Part shown: piece by piece, positions 18,407-27,016 of the stretch
How the letters are laid out: each line of letters starts with the position of its first letter
How positions within the stretch are numbered: position 1 is the stretch's first letter
Assembly: GCF_004339805.1 (NCBI RefSeq)
Contig: NZ_SLUI01000010.1
Coordinates: 62,001 to 126,000 of the forward strand
DNA length: 64,000 nucleotides
Direction of reading: 5' to 3'
Source: Anaerospora hongkongensis
Lineage (GTDB): Bacteria; Bacillota; Negativicutes; Sporomusales; DSM-15969
Position numbers and translations under genes: made by a program
The notes under the pieces: model-generated
Told to the model about the DNA's origin: nothing
Databases searched by the model: none
The model's input: the letters and a program-made list of their open reading frames with translations, nothing else

Positions 18407-18598
18407 ATGACGACTTGTCCTGTATGCGGGCAGCGTGGTATTGGTAAGGTAGGTCCTGATCAGTTTTATTGCTGGGATTGTTGTGTAGAGTTTATTGTAC
18501 AAGGATCCAGCACGAAAATTTTTAATGTTGAACCCGATGGAACGCTAACCCTTTATGCTGATCCGATGGAAAGTATAATGAATTTACAAGAGGGGTGA
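18407..18598 (+). CDS. Small zinc-ribbon protein
   Basis: A 63-aa protein starting MTTCPVCGQRGIGKVG. It has two cysteine pairs (CPVC near residue 4 and CWDC near 23) that can form one zinc ribbon, then a beta-rich, acidic tail. The start is ATG 18407, six bases after GAGGTG; an in-frame GTG at 18398 overlaps that site. I do not recognise a family with a known function. It is 18 bases after the PRC-barrel gene and five before the next small gene, so all three are probably one unit. Confidence 0.75.
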   Translation: MTTCPVCGQRGIGKVGPDQFYCWDCCVEFIVQGSSTKIFNVEPDGTLTLYADPMESIMNLQEG

Positions 18599-18602
18599 GC
18601 AC

Positions 18603-18797
18603 ATGCAGAACAAATTTTGGCACGGTTTATTATGGGGTAGTCTCGTTGGTACTTTTCTTGGAATTGTTGTAAGTCCTATGAGTAAACCGCGGAAAAAACC
18701 AATTGCAGAACGAAGTGTCGAAGCGATTAAAGACGGTACACGCCAAATCATGCGCCAAGCTCGTCATACCCGTAAGCGTTTAATGAAAAAACTTTGA
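18603..18797 (+). CDS. Small YtxH-like membrane-anchored protein
   Basis: A 64-aa protein with one N-terminal membrane segment (about residues 8-26, WHGLLWGSLVGTFLGIVV) and a strongly basic helical tail ending RLMKKL. This is the form of the YtxH-like/gas-vesicle-like small proteins of Firmicutes, whose roles are mostly unknown. ATG 18603 follows GAGGGGTGAG. It is the last gene before a terminator. Confidence 0.7.
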   Translation: MQNKFWHGLLWGSLVGTFLGIVVSPMSKPRKKPIAERSVEAIKDGTRQIMRQARHTRKRLMKKL

Positions 18798-18806
18798 TCA
18801 GTATGG

Positions 18807-18834
18807 GAAAGGAGACTGGAAGGTCTCCTTTTTA
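18807..18834 (+). terminator. Rho-independent terminator
   Basis: GGAGAC and GTCTCC form a stem around a short loop, extended by flanking A/T pairs and followed by a T run. It closes the PRC-barrel/zinc-ribbon/YtxH-like group. Confidence 0.85.
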
Positions 18835-18884
18835 TCATAGTATCTAAGATTTCAAACTCAGGCATCAATGAGGTGTAACCCCCT

Positions 18885-19910
18885 GTGGTAATCAGTAAAC
18901 GTACGATTCGGATTTCACTTCTGGTGACAGCAATTATAGCAACTGTTTATTTTATATGGTCAGTACGCAGCGGGCTGTACCCGTTTATCATAGCCCTTTT
19001 TCTGGCTTATTTACTCAATCCGGCCGTATGTTATCTGGAGCATAAAGGTCTCAAACGGACTGTTGCCATATTGGTATTGTATATCCTGGTTTTTTCAACA
19101 ATATTTTTTGTAGGAGCACGCGGTATTCCTCTTATCATTCGCGAACTGGAGAACTTCGGCCGCGAACTGCCGTATATGGTGGAAAAAGGAGAGGAGTTAA
19201 TCCAATTTATTCAATCACAATATCAGAATTCCGTTTTGCCTTATTCTCTCAGAGTTGCTATCGATAATGCGCTTATTGCCGTGCAATATGATATTCAGCA
19301 GTTTATTGCCGATGCAGTAAATGCTTTAATTGGTTTAGTCAGCCATTCCATCGGCCTGGTGATTACACCGATATTGGCGTTTTATTTGCTGCATGACTGG
19401 TATGAGATAAAAGAAAAGCTGCTCCAGCTGATTCCCGTCCGCTGGCATAACGAATGCATTCTGACATGCAGGGATATTGATAAAGTATTAAGTGGTGTCA
19501 TTCGCGGACAATTGACGGTTGCGCTTGTTGTGGGGCTGCTGGTTACCATTGGGCTCGAGATTCTGGGAGTCCGTTATGCATTATTAATCGGCATATTAGC
19601 CGGAATATTAGATATTATTCCGTATTTCGGAGCATTTATTGGAGCAACACCGGCAGTTACGCTTGCATTACTGGTGTCCCCCTGGCTGGCACTGAAAGTA
19701 GTTCTACTGTTTTTTGCCATTCATCAGCTCGAGGGAAGCATTATCGGTCCGCAAATTATGGGAGATAATGTAGGACTTCATCCGCTTTCGGTTATCTTCT
19801 TTTTATTTGTTGGTGGTGAATTAGGCGGAATACCGGGAATGCTGCTGGGGGTTCCGACTGCTGCTGTTGGCAAGGTGTTTATTCGCCATATAGTCCGTAT
19901 ACTTATTTAG
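18885..19910 (+). CDS. AI-2E family transporter (second copy)
   Basis: A 341-aa paralogue of the permease at 5722, same PF01594 layout: two N-terminal membrane segments, a soluble section (about residues 80-140) and a C-terminal membrane block with GILDIIPYFGAFIGATPA and the IHQLEGSIIGPQIMG stretch. The two copies are clearly divergent, so this is not a recent duplication. GTG 18885 follows a GAGGTG about ten bases upstream. In Bacillus the gene before alaS is also an AI-2E member (yrrI), so the position is conserved. Substrate unknown. Confidence 0.9.
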   Translation: MVISKRTIRISLLVTAIIATVYFIWSVRSGLYPFIIALFLAYLLNPAVCYLEHKGLKRTVAILVLYILVFSTIFFVGARGIPLIIRELENFGRELPYMVEKGEELIQFIQSQYQNSVLPYSLRVAIDNALIAVQYDIQQFIADAVNALIGLVSHSIGLVITPILAFYLLHDWYEIKEKLLQLIPVRWHNECILTCRDIDKVLSGVIRGQLTVALVVGLLVTIGLEILGVRYALLIGILAGILDIIPYFGAFIGATPAVTLALLVSPWLALKVVLLFFAIHQLEGSIIGPQIMGDNVGLHPLSVIFFLFVGGELGGIPGMLLGVPTAAVGKVFIRHIVRILI

Positions 19911-19934
19911 CTATTAGCGGATACTTTCCAATTA

Positions 19935-19963
19935 TTGACGGATATTATAAATTAATGTATAAT
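19935..19963 (+). promoter_or_regulatory. Sigma-A promoter of alaS
   Basis: TTGACG (19935-19940) and a perfect TATAAT (19958-19963) with 17 bases between. The transcript would start near 19970 and reach alaS after about 35 bases, too short for a T-box leader. Confidence 0.85.
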
Positions 19964-20006
19964 TCCAGAAGAATATGGTGCCTTATGTCGTGGAGGATGA
20001 TAAATA

Positions 20007-22616
20007 ATGACTGGGAATGAATTACGCAATAAATATTTGCAGTTTTTTAAGAGCAAAGATCATTTAGTGCTGCCAAGCTATCCGCTAATTCCTGAAAATG
20101 ATCCTACCTTGCTGTTAATTGGAGCAGGTATGGCTCCTTTTAAACCTTTCTTTACCGGGAAAATGAAGCCTCCCCATCCACGTATTTCCACTAGTCAGAA
20201 ATGTGTTCGAACCGGGGATATTGAAAACGTTGGGCGCACAGCACGTCATCATACTTTTTTTGAAATGTTAGGTAACTTTTCTTTTGGTGACTATTTTAAG
20301 AAAGAAGCAATTGCCTGGGCCTGGGAGTTCTTAACAGAAGAGATCAAATTACCTAAGGATAAATTATGGATTACGATACATACGGAAGATGATGAAGCTC
20401 ATCAGATTTGGCTCAATGATATAGGCATTCCGGCCGAGCGAATTGTCCGTTTAGAGGATAATTTTTGGGAAATTGGCCCTGGGCCTTGTGGTCCCTGCTC
20501 GGAAATTCATATTGATCTTGGCGAAGAACGGGGCTGCGGCAAGGACGATTGTAAAGTTGGCTGTGATTGCGACCGTTATCTGGAAATCTGGAATCTGGTC
20601 TTCACCCAGTATGACCGGGATGAAGCCGGAAACTATACGCCGCTGGCAAAGAAGAACATTGATACCGGCGCCGGCTTAGAGCGCATTGCTTCTGTGCTGC
20701 AAAACAAGCCTTCCAATTTTGAAACGGACTTACTGTTTCCCATTATCGAACATACCGCCAAAATTGCCAATGTTGTTTACGGACAATCTCCCAAAACTGA
20801 TGTCTCTTTAAAAGTAATTGCCGATCATGCTCGCAGCATGACGGTGATGATTGCTGATGGGATACTGCCTTCCAATGAAGGCCGCGGCTATGTGCTCAGA
20901 CGCATTCTGCGCCGTGCTGTACGCCATGGACGTTTGATGGGAATTGAAAAGCCGTTCCTTGCACCAATTGTTGATATTGTGGCAGGAATATTTGCTGAAC
21001 CGTTTCCTGACTTAGCGGAGCGGAAGGATTATATTAAAAAAGTAATTCAATTGGAAGAAGAACGGTTTCATACCACATTGGCGCAGGGGCTTGAATTGCT
21101 TACCGGTCATATTCATACGCTCCGTCAGGACGGGAAAACAATACTGGATGGAGCTACTGGCTTTAAACTGTATGATACTTATGGCTTTCCGTGGGAGTTG
21201 ACGCAGGAGATTCTTGCCGATGCAGATATGGAACTGGATAAAACGGGTTTTGATCTGGCAATGAAAGAACAGCGCGAACGCGCACGCGCTGCAAGAGCTG
21301 ATATTGAGGCTCAAGTGACTTTACCGGACCTTTCCAAACTAGCAACCGACACATTATGCTATCAGGAAGCTGCCCAAAGCGCTAAAATTGTCCTGCTTGC
21401 CAAAGATGGAATTGTTGTTGATGAAGTCCATGATGGTGAAGAAGTCATCATTATTCTGGATGCTACGCCATTTCATGCCGAGGGCGGCGGACAGGTAGGC
21501 GATGTCGGCCTTATCACTGGTGCGATGGGAAAAGTAGAGATCATTAACACGCGCAAACTTCCCGACGGGACTACTTATCAACTGGGTACTGTAACCGAAG
21601 GCTTAGTAAAAACTGGTGAAACCGCAGCGTTAACCGTTGATATCGCCAGACGCCGTGCCGTTGCCCGGAATCATACAGCTACTCATCTACTGCATGCCGC
21701 TTTAAAATCAGTGCTTGGCACTCATGTCAATCAGGCTGGATCACAAGTCGGACCAGATCGGTTGCGTTTCGATTTTTCCCATTTTGCTGCCGTTTCGCCA
21801 GAGCAGCAGATGGAAATTGAAGCAATCGTCAATAAAGTGATTTTAGATAATTCGCATGTGGGTATAATAGAAACAACGCAGGACCTCGCGAAAGAGATGG
21901 GAGCTACTGCGCTATTCGGCGAAAAATACGGTGATCAAGTACGTGTTGTTATGGTTGACGACTTTAGTATGGAACTCTGCGGCGGTACGCATGTCAGCAG
22001 TACGGCAGAGATCGGCTTGTTCCGCATTGTAAGTGAGGCGGGCGTTGGATCAGGCGTTCGGAGGATCGAGGCGGTTACAGGCTTTGGTGCCATTGAGTTT
22101 GTAAACAGCCATGAACATATTCTCGCTGAGTCTTCAATGGCATTAAAATCTCGTCCGGAAGATGTACCTGCCCGTATTGAGACACTGCTCGGCCGGGTCA
22201 AAGAGCTGGAAAGAGAAATTAGTGCACTGAATGCAAAGCTGGCGAAAAGTGCGGTTGATGACTTACTGGCGAATGGTCAGCAGCTTGGCACCATGATGGT
22301 AGTGGCTGGCCAAGTTGAAGCTTCCGATATGGATAATTTGCGCAATATAGCTGATTTGGTACGTGACCGTATTAGTGAAGGTGTTGTCATTCTTGGTGCC
22401 GTTGTTGACAGTAAGGTTAATTTTGTTGCAATGGCGACTAAAGAGGCTGTGACGAAGGGAATTCATGCAGGCAATATCGTAAAAGCAGCGGCTAAAGCTG
22501 CCGGCGGCGGCGGTGGCGGCCGGGCTGATATGGCTCAGGCCGGTGGTAAAGAACCCGAAAAAACAGCAGAAGCACTTAGCATAGCTGTTGAAACTGCCAA
22601 AAGCCAAGTAAAATAA
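20007..22616 (+). CDS. alaS: Alanyl-tRNA synthetase
   Basis: Class II synthetase charging tRNA-Ala, 869 aa, full length. The catalytic core (about 1-240) includes RISTSQKCVRTGDIENVG and the HHTFFEMLGNFSFGDYF block. The editing domain carries the zinc-site motifs HTATHLLHAAL near residue 553 and CGGTHV near 658. The C-terminal DHHA1-type domain has the glycine-rich AAGGGGGGRADMAQAGG motif. GGAGGATG lies just upstream of ATG 20007, and a terminator follows. Confidence 0.98.
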   Translation: MTGNELRNKYLQFFKSKDHLVLPSYPLIPENDPTLLLIGAGMAPFKPFFTGKMKPPHPRISTSQKCVRTGDIENVGRTARHHTFFEMLGNFSFGDYFKKEAIAWAWEFLTEEIKLPKDKLWITIHTEDDEAHQIWLNDIGIPAERIVRLEDNFWEIGPGPCGPCSEIHIDLGEERGCGKDDCKVGCDCDRYLEIWNLVFTQYDRDEAGNYTPLAKKNIDTGAGLERIASVLQNKPSNFETDLLFPIIEHTAKIANVVYGQSPKTDVSLKVIADHARSMTVMIADGILPSNEGRGYVLRRILRRAVRHGRLMGIEKPFLAPIVDIVAGIFAEPFPDLAERKDYIKKVIQLEEERFHTTLAQGLELLTGHIHTLRQDGKTILDGATGFKLYDTYGFPWELTQEILADADMELDKTGFDLAMKEQRERARAARADIEAQVTLPDLSKLATDTLCYQEAAQSAKIVLLAKDGIVVDEVHDGEEVIIILDATPFHAEGGGQVGDVGLITGAMGKVEIINTRKLPDGTTYQLGTVTEGLVKTGETAALTVDIARRRAVARNHTATHLLHAALKSVLGTHVNQAGSQVGPDRLRFDFSHFAAVSPEQQMEIEAIVNKVILDNSHVGIIETTQDLAKEMGATALFGEKYGDQVRVVMVDDFSMELCGGTHVSSTAEIGLFRIVSEAGVGSGVRRIEAVTGFGAIEFVNSHEHILAESSMALKSRPEDVPARIETLLGRVKELEREISALNAKLAKSAVDDLLANGQQLGTMMVVAGQVEASDMDNLRNIADLVRDRISEGVVILGAVVDSKVNFVAMATKEAVTKGIHAGNIVKAAAKAAGGGGGGRADMAQAGGKEPEKTAEALSIAVETAKSQVK

Positions 22617-22625
22617 AATCGAATA

Positions 22626-22660
22626 AAGGACGAGGATTTCCTCGTCCTCCCTATTTTTTC
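22626..22660 (+). terminator. Rho-independent terminator after alaS
   Basis: GGACGAGGA and TCCTCGTCC form a strong nine-to-ten pair stem; a run of T follows a few bases later. It separates alaS from the ireB group. Confidence 0.85.
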
Positions 22661-22747
22661 TTGTTTTTTATGTAATAGGAAAATATTAGTTTTAGTAGAA
22701 TATATTGGAATGAAGAAAGAAATACTACCTTGAGAGGGGGATGGCGC

Positions 22748-23005
22748 ATGAGCAATGTATCTGATCAAACTATGATGTTTCGTGTTGATAATGAAGAGAA
22801 CAATGCGGCAGCCGTCATTATTTCAACTGTTTATCAGTCCTTGCAAGAAAAAGGCTACAATCCGATTAATCAGCTGGTTGGTTATTTGCTTTCCGGAGAT
22901 CCGACCTATATCACTAGTCATAATAACGCCCGCGGTCTGATACGCAAACTGGAGCGGGATGAATTGCTGGAAGAATTGGTTAGAGCTTACGTAAAAGATA
23001 AATAG
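22748..23005 (+). CDS. ireB: IreB-family regulatory phosphoprotein (UPF0297)
   Basis: An 85-aa small protein starting [17 protein letters not shown], the conserved start of UPF0297/YrzL. In Enterococcus, IreB is phosphorylated on N-terminal threonines by the PASTA kinase IreK and affects cephalosporin tolerance; a threonine sits here in SDQTMMF. ATG 22748 is taken because GAGGGGG is nine bases upstream. The alaS-ireB-yqgF-DUF1292-mltG order is the same as alaS-yrzL-yrrK-yrzB-yrrL in Bacillus. No PASTA kinase lies in this window. Confidence 0.92.
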   Translation: MSNVSDQTMMFRVDNEENNAAAVIISTVYQSLQEKGYNPINQLVGYLLSGDPTYITSHNNARGLIRKLERDELLEELVRAYVKDK

Positions 23006-23021
23006 AATATTCGGAGGAGCC

Positions 23022-23450
23022 ATGCGTATACTAGCACTTGACGTAGGCGATAAAACGATTGGAGTTGCGGCCAGCGATTTGCTGCGTTGCACCGCTCAAG
23101 GTGTTGAAGTCATTCGCCGTACGTCTATAGTCCGTGACTTTGAAAGACTTGAACAGTTAGTTGAACAATACGAAGTTACGACTATAGTTGTCGGACTACC
23201 CAAAAATATGAATGGTACGATCGGGCCAAGAGGCGAAATCACACAACAATTTGCCAATGATTTGGCAACCCGGTTTCCTGGAGTAGAAATAAAATTCTGG
23301 GATGAGCGCCTTTCAACTGTTGCGGCGGAAAAGGCGTTGATTGCCGCCGATGTCAGGCGGGACAAACGAAAGCAAGTAATTGATAAAATGGCAGCTGTAT
23401 TTATTTTGCAAGGATATTTAGACAGCCTGCCACGACAGAGCTTATCCTAA
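23022..23450 (+). CDS. yqgF: YqgF/RuvX family Holliday-junction-resolvase-like nuclease
   Basis: A 142-aa RNase H-fold protein needed in E. coli for 16S rRNA 5'-end maturation. The motifs are [16 protein letters not shown] at the start, [11 protein letters not shown] near residue 60, [11 protein letters not shown] near residue 90, and a C-terminal [14 protein letters not shown]; the acidic residues in the first, third and last blocks form the active site. GGAGGAG precedes ATG 23022. It lies 16 bases after ireB. Confidence 0.95.
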   Translation: MRILALDVGDKTIGVAASDLLRCTAQGVEVIRRTSIVRDFERLEQLVEQYEVTTIVVGLPKNMNGTIGPRGEITQQFANDLATRFPGVEIKFWDERLSTVAAEKALIAADVRRDKRKQVIDKMAAVFILQGYLDSLPRQSLS

Positions 23451-23456
23451 ACTTCC

Positions 23457-23485
23457 TTGACAGGATATTTTTTCTAGGATAAAAT
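23457..23485 (+). promoter_or_regulatory. Sigma-A promoter before the DUF1292 gene
   Basis: Perfect TTGACA (23457-23462), 17-base spacer, TAAAAT (23480-23485). It overlaps the end of yqgF by nothing and starts a short transcript for the acidic DUF1292 protein, which has its own terminator. Confidence 0.8.
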
Positions 23486-23516
23486 TACATTAATCTTAAC
23501 AAAGGGGTGGCAAGGA

Positions 23517-23855
23517 ATGGCTGAATTTGATAAAGACGACCTGGAAGATGTAGAAGAAGAATTGGTCGTTGTAATGACTGATGAGGAAGGTAACGAGTAC
23601 TACTACCGTGAAGATATGATAGTTCCCGTTGGCGACAAACGTTTTGCAATATTAGTACCGCTTCAAGTTGAAGACGATTGCGAGTGCGGTGATCATGACT
23701 GCGGCTGCGAAGAAGAAGAAACAGATGTCTTTATTGCCCGCATTGATACAGATGAAGATGGCGAAGATGTTTATGTGGATCCTACTGACGAAGAATTTGA
23801 AGCTGTCCGTCAGGCCTATGAAGAATTAGTGGGTGACGAGGACTTAGAATCGTAA
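23517..23855 (+). CDS. DUF1292 acidic protein (YrzB family)
   Basis: A 112-aa very acidic protein with the DUF1292 core (VVVMTDEEGNEYYYREDMIVPVGDKRFAILVPL region, residues about 18-50; shown here only by name and position). A cysteine-rich insert (CECGDHDCGCEE, near 58-69) and a long Asp/Glu tail distinguish it. Function unknown. It sits in the yrzB position of the Bacillus order. It has its own promoter and terminator, so it can be expressed as a single gene. AAAGGGGTGG precedes ATG 23517. Confidence 0.88.
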   Translation: MAEFDKDDLEDVEEELVVVMTDEEGNEYYYREDMIVPVGDKRFAILVPLQVEDDCECGDHDCGCEEEETDVFIARIDTDEDGEDVYVDPTDEEFEAVRQAYEELVGDEDLES

Positions 23856-23880
23856 GAAGCCCTAGAGGCTTCTTTTTTTC
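23855..23880 (+). terminator. Rho-independent terminator after the DUF1292 gene
   Basis: AGAAGCC and GGCTTCT pair around a five-base loop and are followed by seven or more T. Confidence 0.9.
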
Positions 23881-23931
23881 TGTCTATTTGTGTATAATGT
23901 AGACACGGTTTTTTTTATGAGGTGATATTAA

Positions 23932-24939
23932 ATGCAGCTTTCCAACTCAGTAATGACCAAATCCATTTTAGCTGTAGCGGTGATTAGTTTTTTTATTGCA
24001 GGATTATTATATGGTGCGGCACAGCCTATCAGCTTTAATAGCAGTGAGCCTGTTACGATCATTATTAAGCAGGGAATGTCGGCTAATGATATTGCAGCGC
24101 TGTTAAGACAGCAGGGATTAATTAAGAATACAGTTTCCTTTCGACTGTATGTTCACTGGCAGGGCTTGGCCAATTCACTGCAGGCGGGTGAATACTCTTT
24201 TACTCCGGATATGAATATGCAAAAAATGATTGCCATGTTAGCTAAGGGGGAAGTTGCTTACCGGCAGTTTACGATTCCGGAGGGCTATACAATTGATCAG
24301 ATTGCTGCCTTACTGGAGAGCAAGCAAATAGCGAATGCCGCAAAGTTTAAAGCGGCTGCTAAGAATTTTCAGCCTTTTGCCTATATCGAAGCGGATGCAA
24401 AAGTTAGCTATCCGTCCGAAGGTTTTTTGTTTCCTGATACCTACCGGGTGCCGCGTGGATTAACTGAAGAGGAACTACTGCGCCTAATGACAAATGAGTT
24501 TGATCGTAATTTTACGGCAGCAATGAGGGATAAGGCTAAGCAGCGTGGACTCACCATGCGTGAAGTCGTTATTTTGGCATCTTTAGTGGAAAAAGAAGCC
24601 CGGGTGGAAAAAGAGCGTCCCTTAATTGCCGGTGTATTTTTGAATCGAATCAGACAAGCTATGCCTCTTCAGTCTTGTGCAACCATTCAATATATTTTAG
24701 GGTATCCAAAGGCGGAATTATCGATTAAGGATACAGAAATTCCTTCACCTTATAATACGTATCTGAATATGGGACTTCCGCCGGGGCCAATCGCCAATGC
24801 CGGAATGGCTTCAATTATGGCTGTGCTCGAACCGGCCGCTACGGATTATTTATATTTCGTGGCAGATAGTAAAGGCGTTCATCATTTTAGCAGGACCTAT
24901 GAAGAGCATCTGATTACAATTGAGCAGGTGAGTCAATAA
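23932..24939 (+). CDS. mltG: Endolytic murein transglycosylase MltG (YceG family)
   Basis: Membrane-anchored enzyme that cuts new glycan strands and sets their length, 335 aa. One N-terminal membrane segment (about residues 11-29) is followed by a LysM-like region and the YceG catalytic domain. The catalytic glutamate is in SLVEKEARVEKERPLIAGVF near residue 221, with LQSCATIQYILG and the NTYLNMGLPPGPIAN block after it. TATAAT occurs upstream near 23893, without a clear -35. It overlaps the next gene by one base (TAATG). Confidence 0.95.
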   Translation: MQLSNSVMTKSILAVAVISFFIAGLLYGAAQPISFNSSEPVTIIIKQGMSANDIAALLRQQGLIKNTVSFRLYVHWQGLANSLQAGEYSFTPDMNMQKMIAMLAKGEVAYRQFTIPEGYTIDQIAALLESKQIANAAKFKAAAKNFQPFAYIEADAKVSYPSEGFLFPDTYRVPRGLTEEELLRLMTNEFDRNFTAAMRDKAKQRGLTMREVVILASLVEKEARVEKERPLIAGVFLNRIRQAMPLQSCATIQYILGYPKAELSIKDTEIPSPYNTYLNMGLPPGPIANAGMASIMAVLEPAATDYLYFVADSKGVHHFSRTYEEHLITIEQVSQ

Positions 24940-25553
24940 TGGAAGCAATTGCTGTTCAATTGAAAACGATGAAAGACTACGCAATAAAAAATAAAGTTCC
25001 TATTATCCAGCAGGAAGCAGAAGACATTTTATCGGAGCTCGTTAGAAAAAATAATCCCCAGACAATACTGGAGATTGGAACAGCAATAGGCTATTCAACG
25101 CTGGTGATGGCTGCTCAATTACCAGCAGCCAGCCGTATTATAACGATTGAACTGAATGAGGAAAGGGCAGAAATTGCCCGACATAATATCCGGCAGGCAG
25201 GCGTTGAAGAGCAGATCACGCTGCTTTGCGGGGACGCCGGTATGATTATTCCTCAGTTAATGGAACGCTTTGATATGGTTTTTATTGATGCAGCGAAAGG
25301 GCAGTATCCAGACTACCTGGCAAAACTAATGGATAAACTAACGGCGGGGGCCTGTATCGTCGCTGATAATGTTTTGTTTCGCGGAATGGTAATGAATGAA
25401 AACGATGCTGCACCTCGACGGTTCCGCACGATTGTCAAAAGGCTGCGCAGTTATCTGCATACAGTGTCTGCTGATCAGAGGTTTTCAACAACGCTCTATC
25501 AAACGGAAGACGGACTGGCAGTATCATATCTTTTAGAGGAGAGCAAATCATGA
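24939..25553 (+). CDS. SAM-dependent O-methyltransferase (YrrM/class I COMT-like)
   Basis: A 204-aa class I methyltransferase related to catechol/caffeoyl-CoA O-methyltransferases. SAM-binding motif I is ILEIGTAIGYSTLVMA near residue 44; the acidic motif II IELNEERAEIARHNI and the FDMVFIDAAKGQYPDYL block with the metal-type aspartate follow. In Bacillus, yrrM is in the same place (mltG-yrrM-U32); it has been linked to methylation of tRNA 5-hydroxyuridine (TrmR). The start overlaps the mltG stop and the end overlaps the U32 gene (ATGA), so these genes are translationally coupled. Confidence 0.88.
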   Translation: MEAIAVQLKTMKDYAIKNKVPIIQQEAEDILSELVRKNNPQTILEIGTAIGYSTLVMAAQLPAASRIITIELNEERAEIARHNIRQAGVEEQITLLCGDAGMIIPQLMERFDMVFIDAAKGQYPDYLAKLMDKLTAGACIVADNVLFRGMVMNENDAAPRRFRTIVKRLRSYLHTVSADQRFSTTLYQTEDGLAVSYLLEESKS

Positions 25554-26782
25554 AGCATTTTGAGTTATTGGCACCGGCAGGCAATATGGAAAAGCTGCAA
25601 ATGGCTTTATTGTACGGTGCTGATGCTGTATACATGGGTGGAAAATCTTTTGGCCTTAGAGCCTTTAGTGATAACTTTACGGACGAGGAACTAAGGGAAG
25701 CAGTGGCTTTTACTCACAGTCAAGGTAAAAAAGCGTATATTACGGTCAACATTTTTCCTCATAATGAAGACCTGCCGGCCTTGCCGGATTATATCCGGTA
25801 CATTCGTGATATTGGCGCTGATGCCGTTATTATTTCCGATTTGGGGGTATTTCGCACGATTCGTGAAGTAGCGCCTGATCTGCCAATTCACATTAGTACA
25901 CAAGCGAATAATACTAACTGGGCTTCCGTTAAATTTTGGGAAGAGCTGGGGGTAAGTCGTGTTGTTTTGGCACGCGAAATTTCTTTGGAGGATATCTCCT
26001 TAATCCGGCACAAAGTGGATATTGAACTGGAAGCTTTTATTCATGGGGCCATGTGTATTTCCTATTCCGGCCGCTGTCTGCTCAGCAATTATTTTACGCA
26101 GAACCGTGATGCTAACCGCGGTGAATGCGCACAGGTATGCCGCTGGAAATTTAACGTAGTGGAAGAAAAGCGTCCGGATCAATATTATCCTGTGCTCGAA
26201 GATGAGCGCGGTACCTATCTGTTTAACTCCAAGGATTTATGTCTGCTTGCGCATATCCCGCAGCTGGCGGCTTCAGGTTTAACCAGTTTTAAAATTGAAG
26301 GCCGTATGAAAAGTGTTCATTATGTAGCAACTGTAACACGCGTATATAGAGCCGCTCTGGACGCTTATCAGGCCAATCCGGAGAAGTTTGCTGTTCGTGA
26401 GGAATGGTGGCAGGAACTGAATAAGATTTCCCACAGACCTTACACATCGGGATTTTATTTTGGCAAGCCTAATGAAAATGATCAAATTTATTCCGGTTCA
26501 AGCAATACGCAGACACATGACTTTGTCGGTCTCGTGCGCAGCTATGATGCCGAACGTCAAGTCGCTGTGGTGGAGCAGCGAAATAATATTAAGCTTGGTG
26601 AGGAAATTGAGATTGCTCAACCAGGGCAGCCTAATTTTACCCAGGTTATTCAGTCTATGACAGATATAGAAGGCAATCCTATCCAGGCGGCGCCGCACCC
26701 TCAGCAATTAGTGATAATGCCGGTTAGTCAACCGGTAGTGCCTTTTGCTATGCTGCGCAGAAAGGTGAAAGATAGTGAGTGA
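25550..26782 (+). CDS. U32-family protein (TrhP/YrrO-like, tRNA U34 hydroxylation)
   Basis: A 410-aa member of the former peptidase U32 family. It starts MKHFELLAPAGNMEKLQMAL and contains the GADAVYMGGKSFGLRA block. Four cysteines in the middle (MCISYSGRC near residue 168 and GECAQVC near 191) are the typical metal/cluster ligands. Characterised TrhP members make 5-hydroxyuridine at tRNA U34 with prephenate as cofactor; the Bacillus homologues yrrN/yrrO sit here too. Only one U32 gene is present, where Bacillus has two. Coupled to the methyltransferase upstream, which fits a shared tRNA pathway. Confidence 0.85.
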   Translation: MKHFELLAPAGNMEKLQMALLYGADAVYMGGKSFGLRAFSDNFTDEELREAVAFTHSQGKKAYITVNIFPHNEDLPALPDYIRYIRDIGADAVIISDLGVFRTIREVAPDLPIHISTQANNTNWASVKFWEELGVSRVVLAREISLEDISLIRHKVDIELEAFIHGAMCISYSGRCLLSNYFTQNRDANRGECAQVCRWKFNVVEEKRPDQYYPVLEDERGTYLFNSKDLCLLAHIPQLAASGLTSFKIEGRMKSVHYVATVTRVYRAALDAYQANPEKFAVREEWWQELNKISHRPYTSGFYFGKPNENDQIYSGSSNTQTHDFVGLVRSYDAERQVAVVEQRNNIKLGEEIEIAQPGQPNFTQVIQSMTDIEGNPIQAAPHPQQLVIMPVSQPVVPFAMLRRKVKDSE

Positions 26783-26975
26783 CGGCTTATATATTAAAGT
26801 GGAGCCTTGCAATATTACGTTTATCAGCAGAATTATGGAGGGATATGAGTATTTCGGTGTGGTTACCACGATTGACCGAGCCGAGGGCTTATTGGTTATC
26901 CGCACAACTCCCGATATGCGCCCCGAAATACAGGCTATTTTGATGAGCCTGCCAATTCAGGTGGACTTTGTATAA
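26775..26975 (+). CDS. DUF4911 small protein
   Basis: A 66-aa soluble protein whose sequence (a ligand-like beta start YIKVEPCNITFISRIMEGYE, then YFGVVTTIDRAEGLLVIRTT) matches DUF4911, a family found in Clostridia and Negativicutes with no assigned role. GTG start at 26775 overlaps the U32 gene by eight bases. A ferredoxin-like alpha/beta fold is likely from the pattern of strands and helix, but this is inference. It ends the mltG-O-methyltransferase-U32 unit. Confidence 0.8.
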   Translation: MSDGLYIKVEPCNITFISRIMEGYEYFGVVTTIDRAEGLLVIRTTPDMRPEIQAILMSLPIQVDFV

Positions 26976-27016
26976 TAATTCCAGCTTTGATGCCATACTA
27001 ACACTGAGGTGACGGT

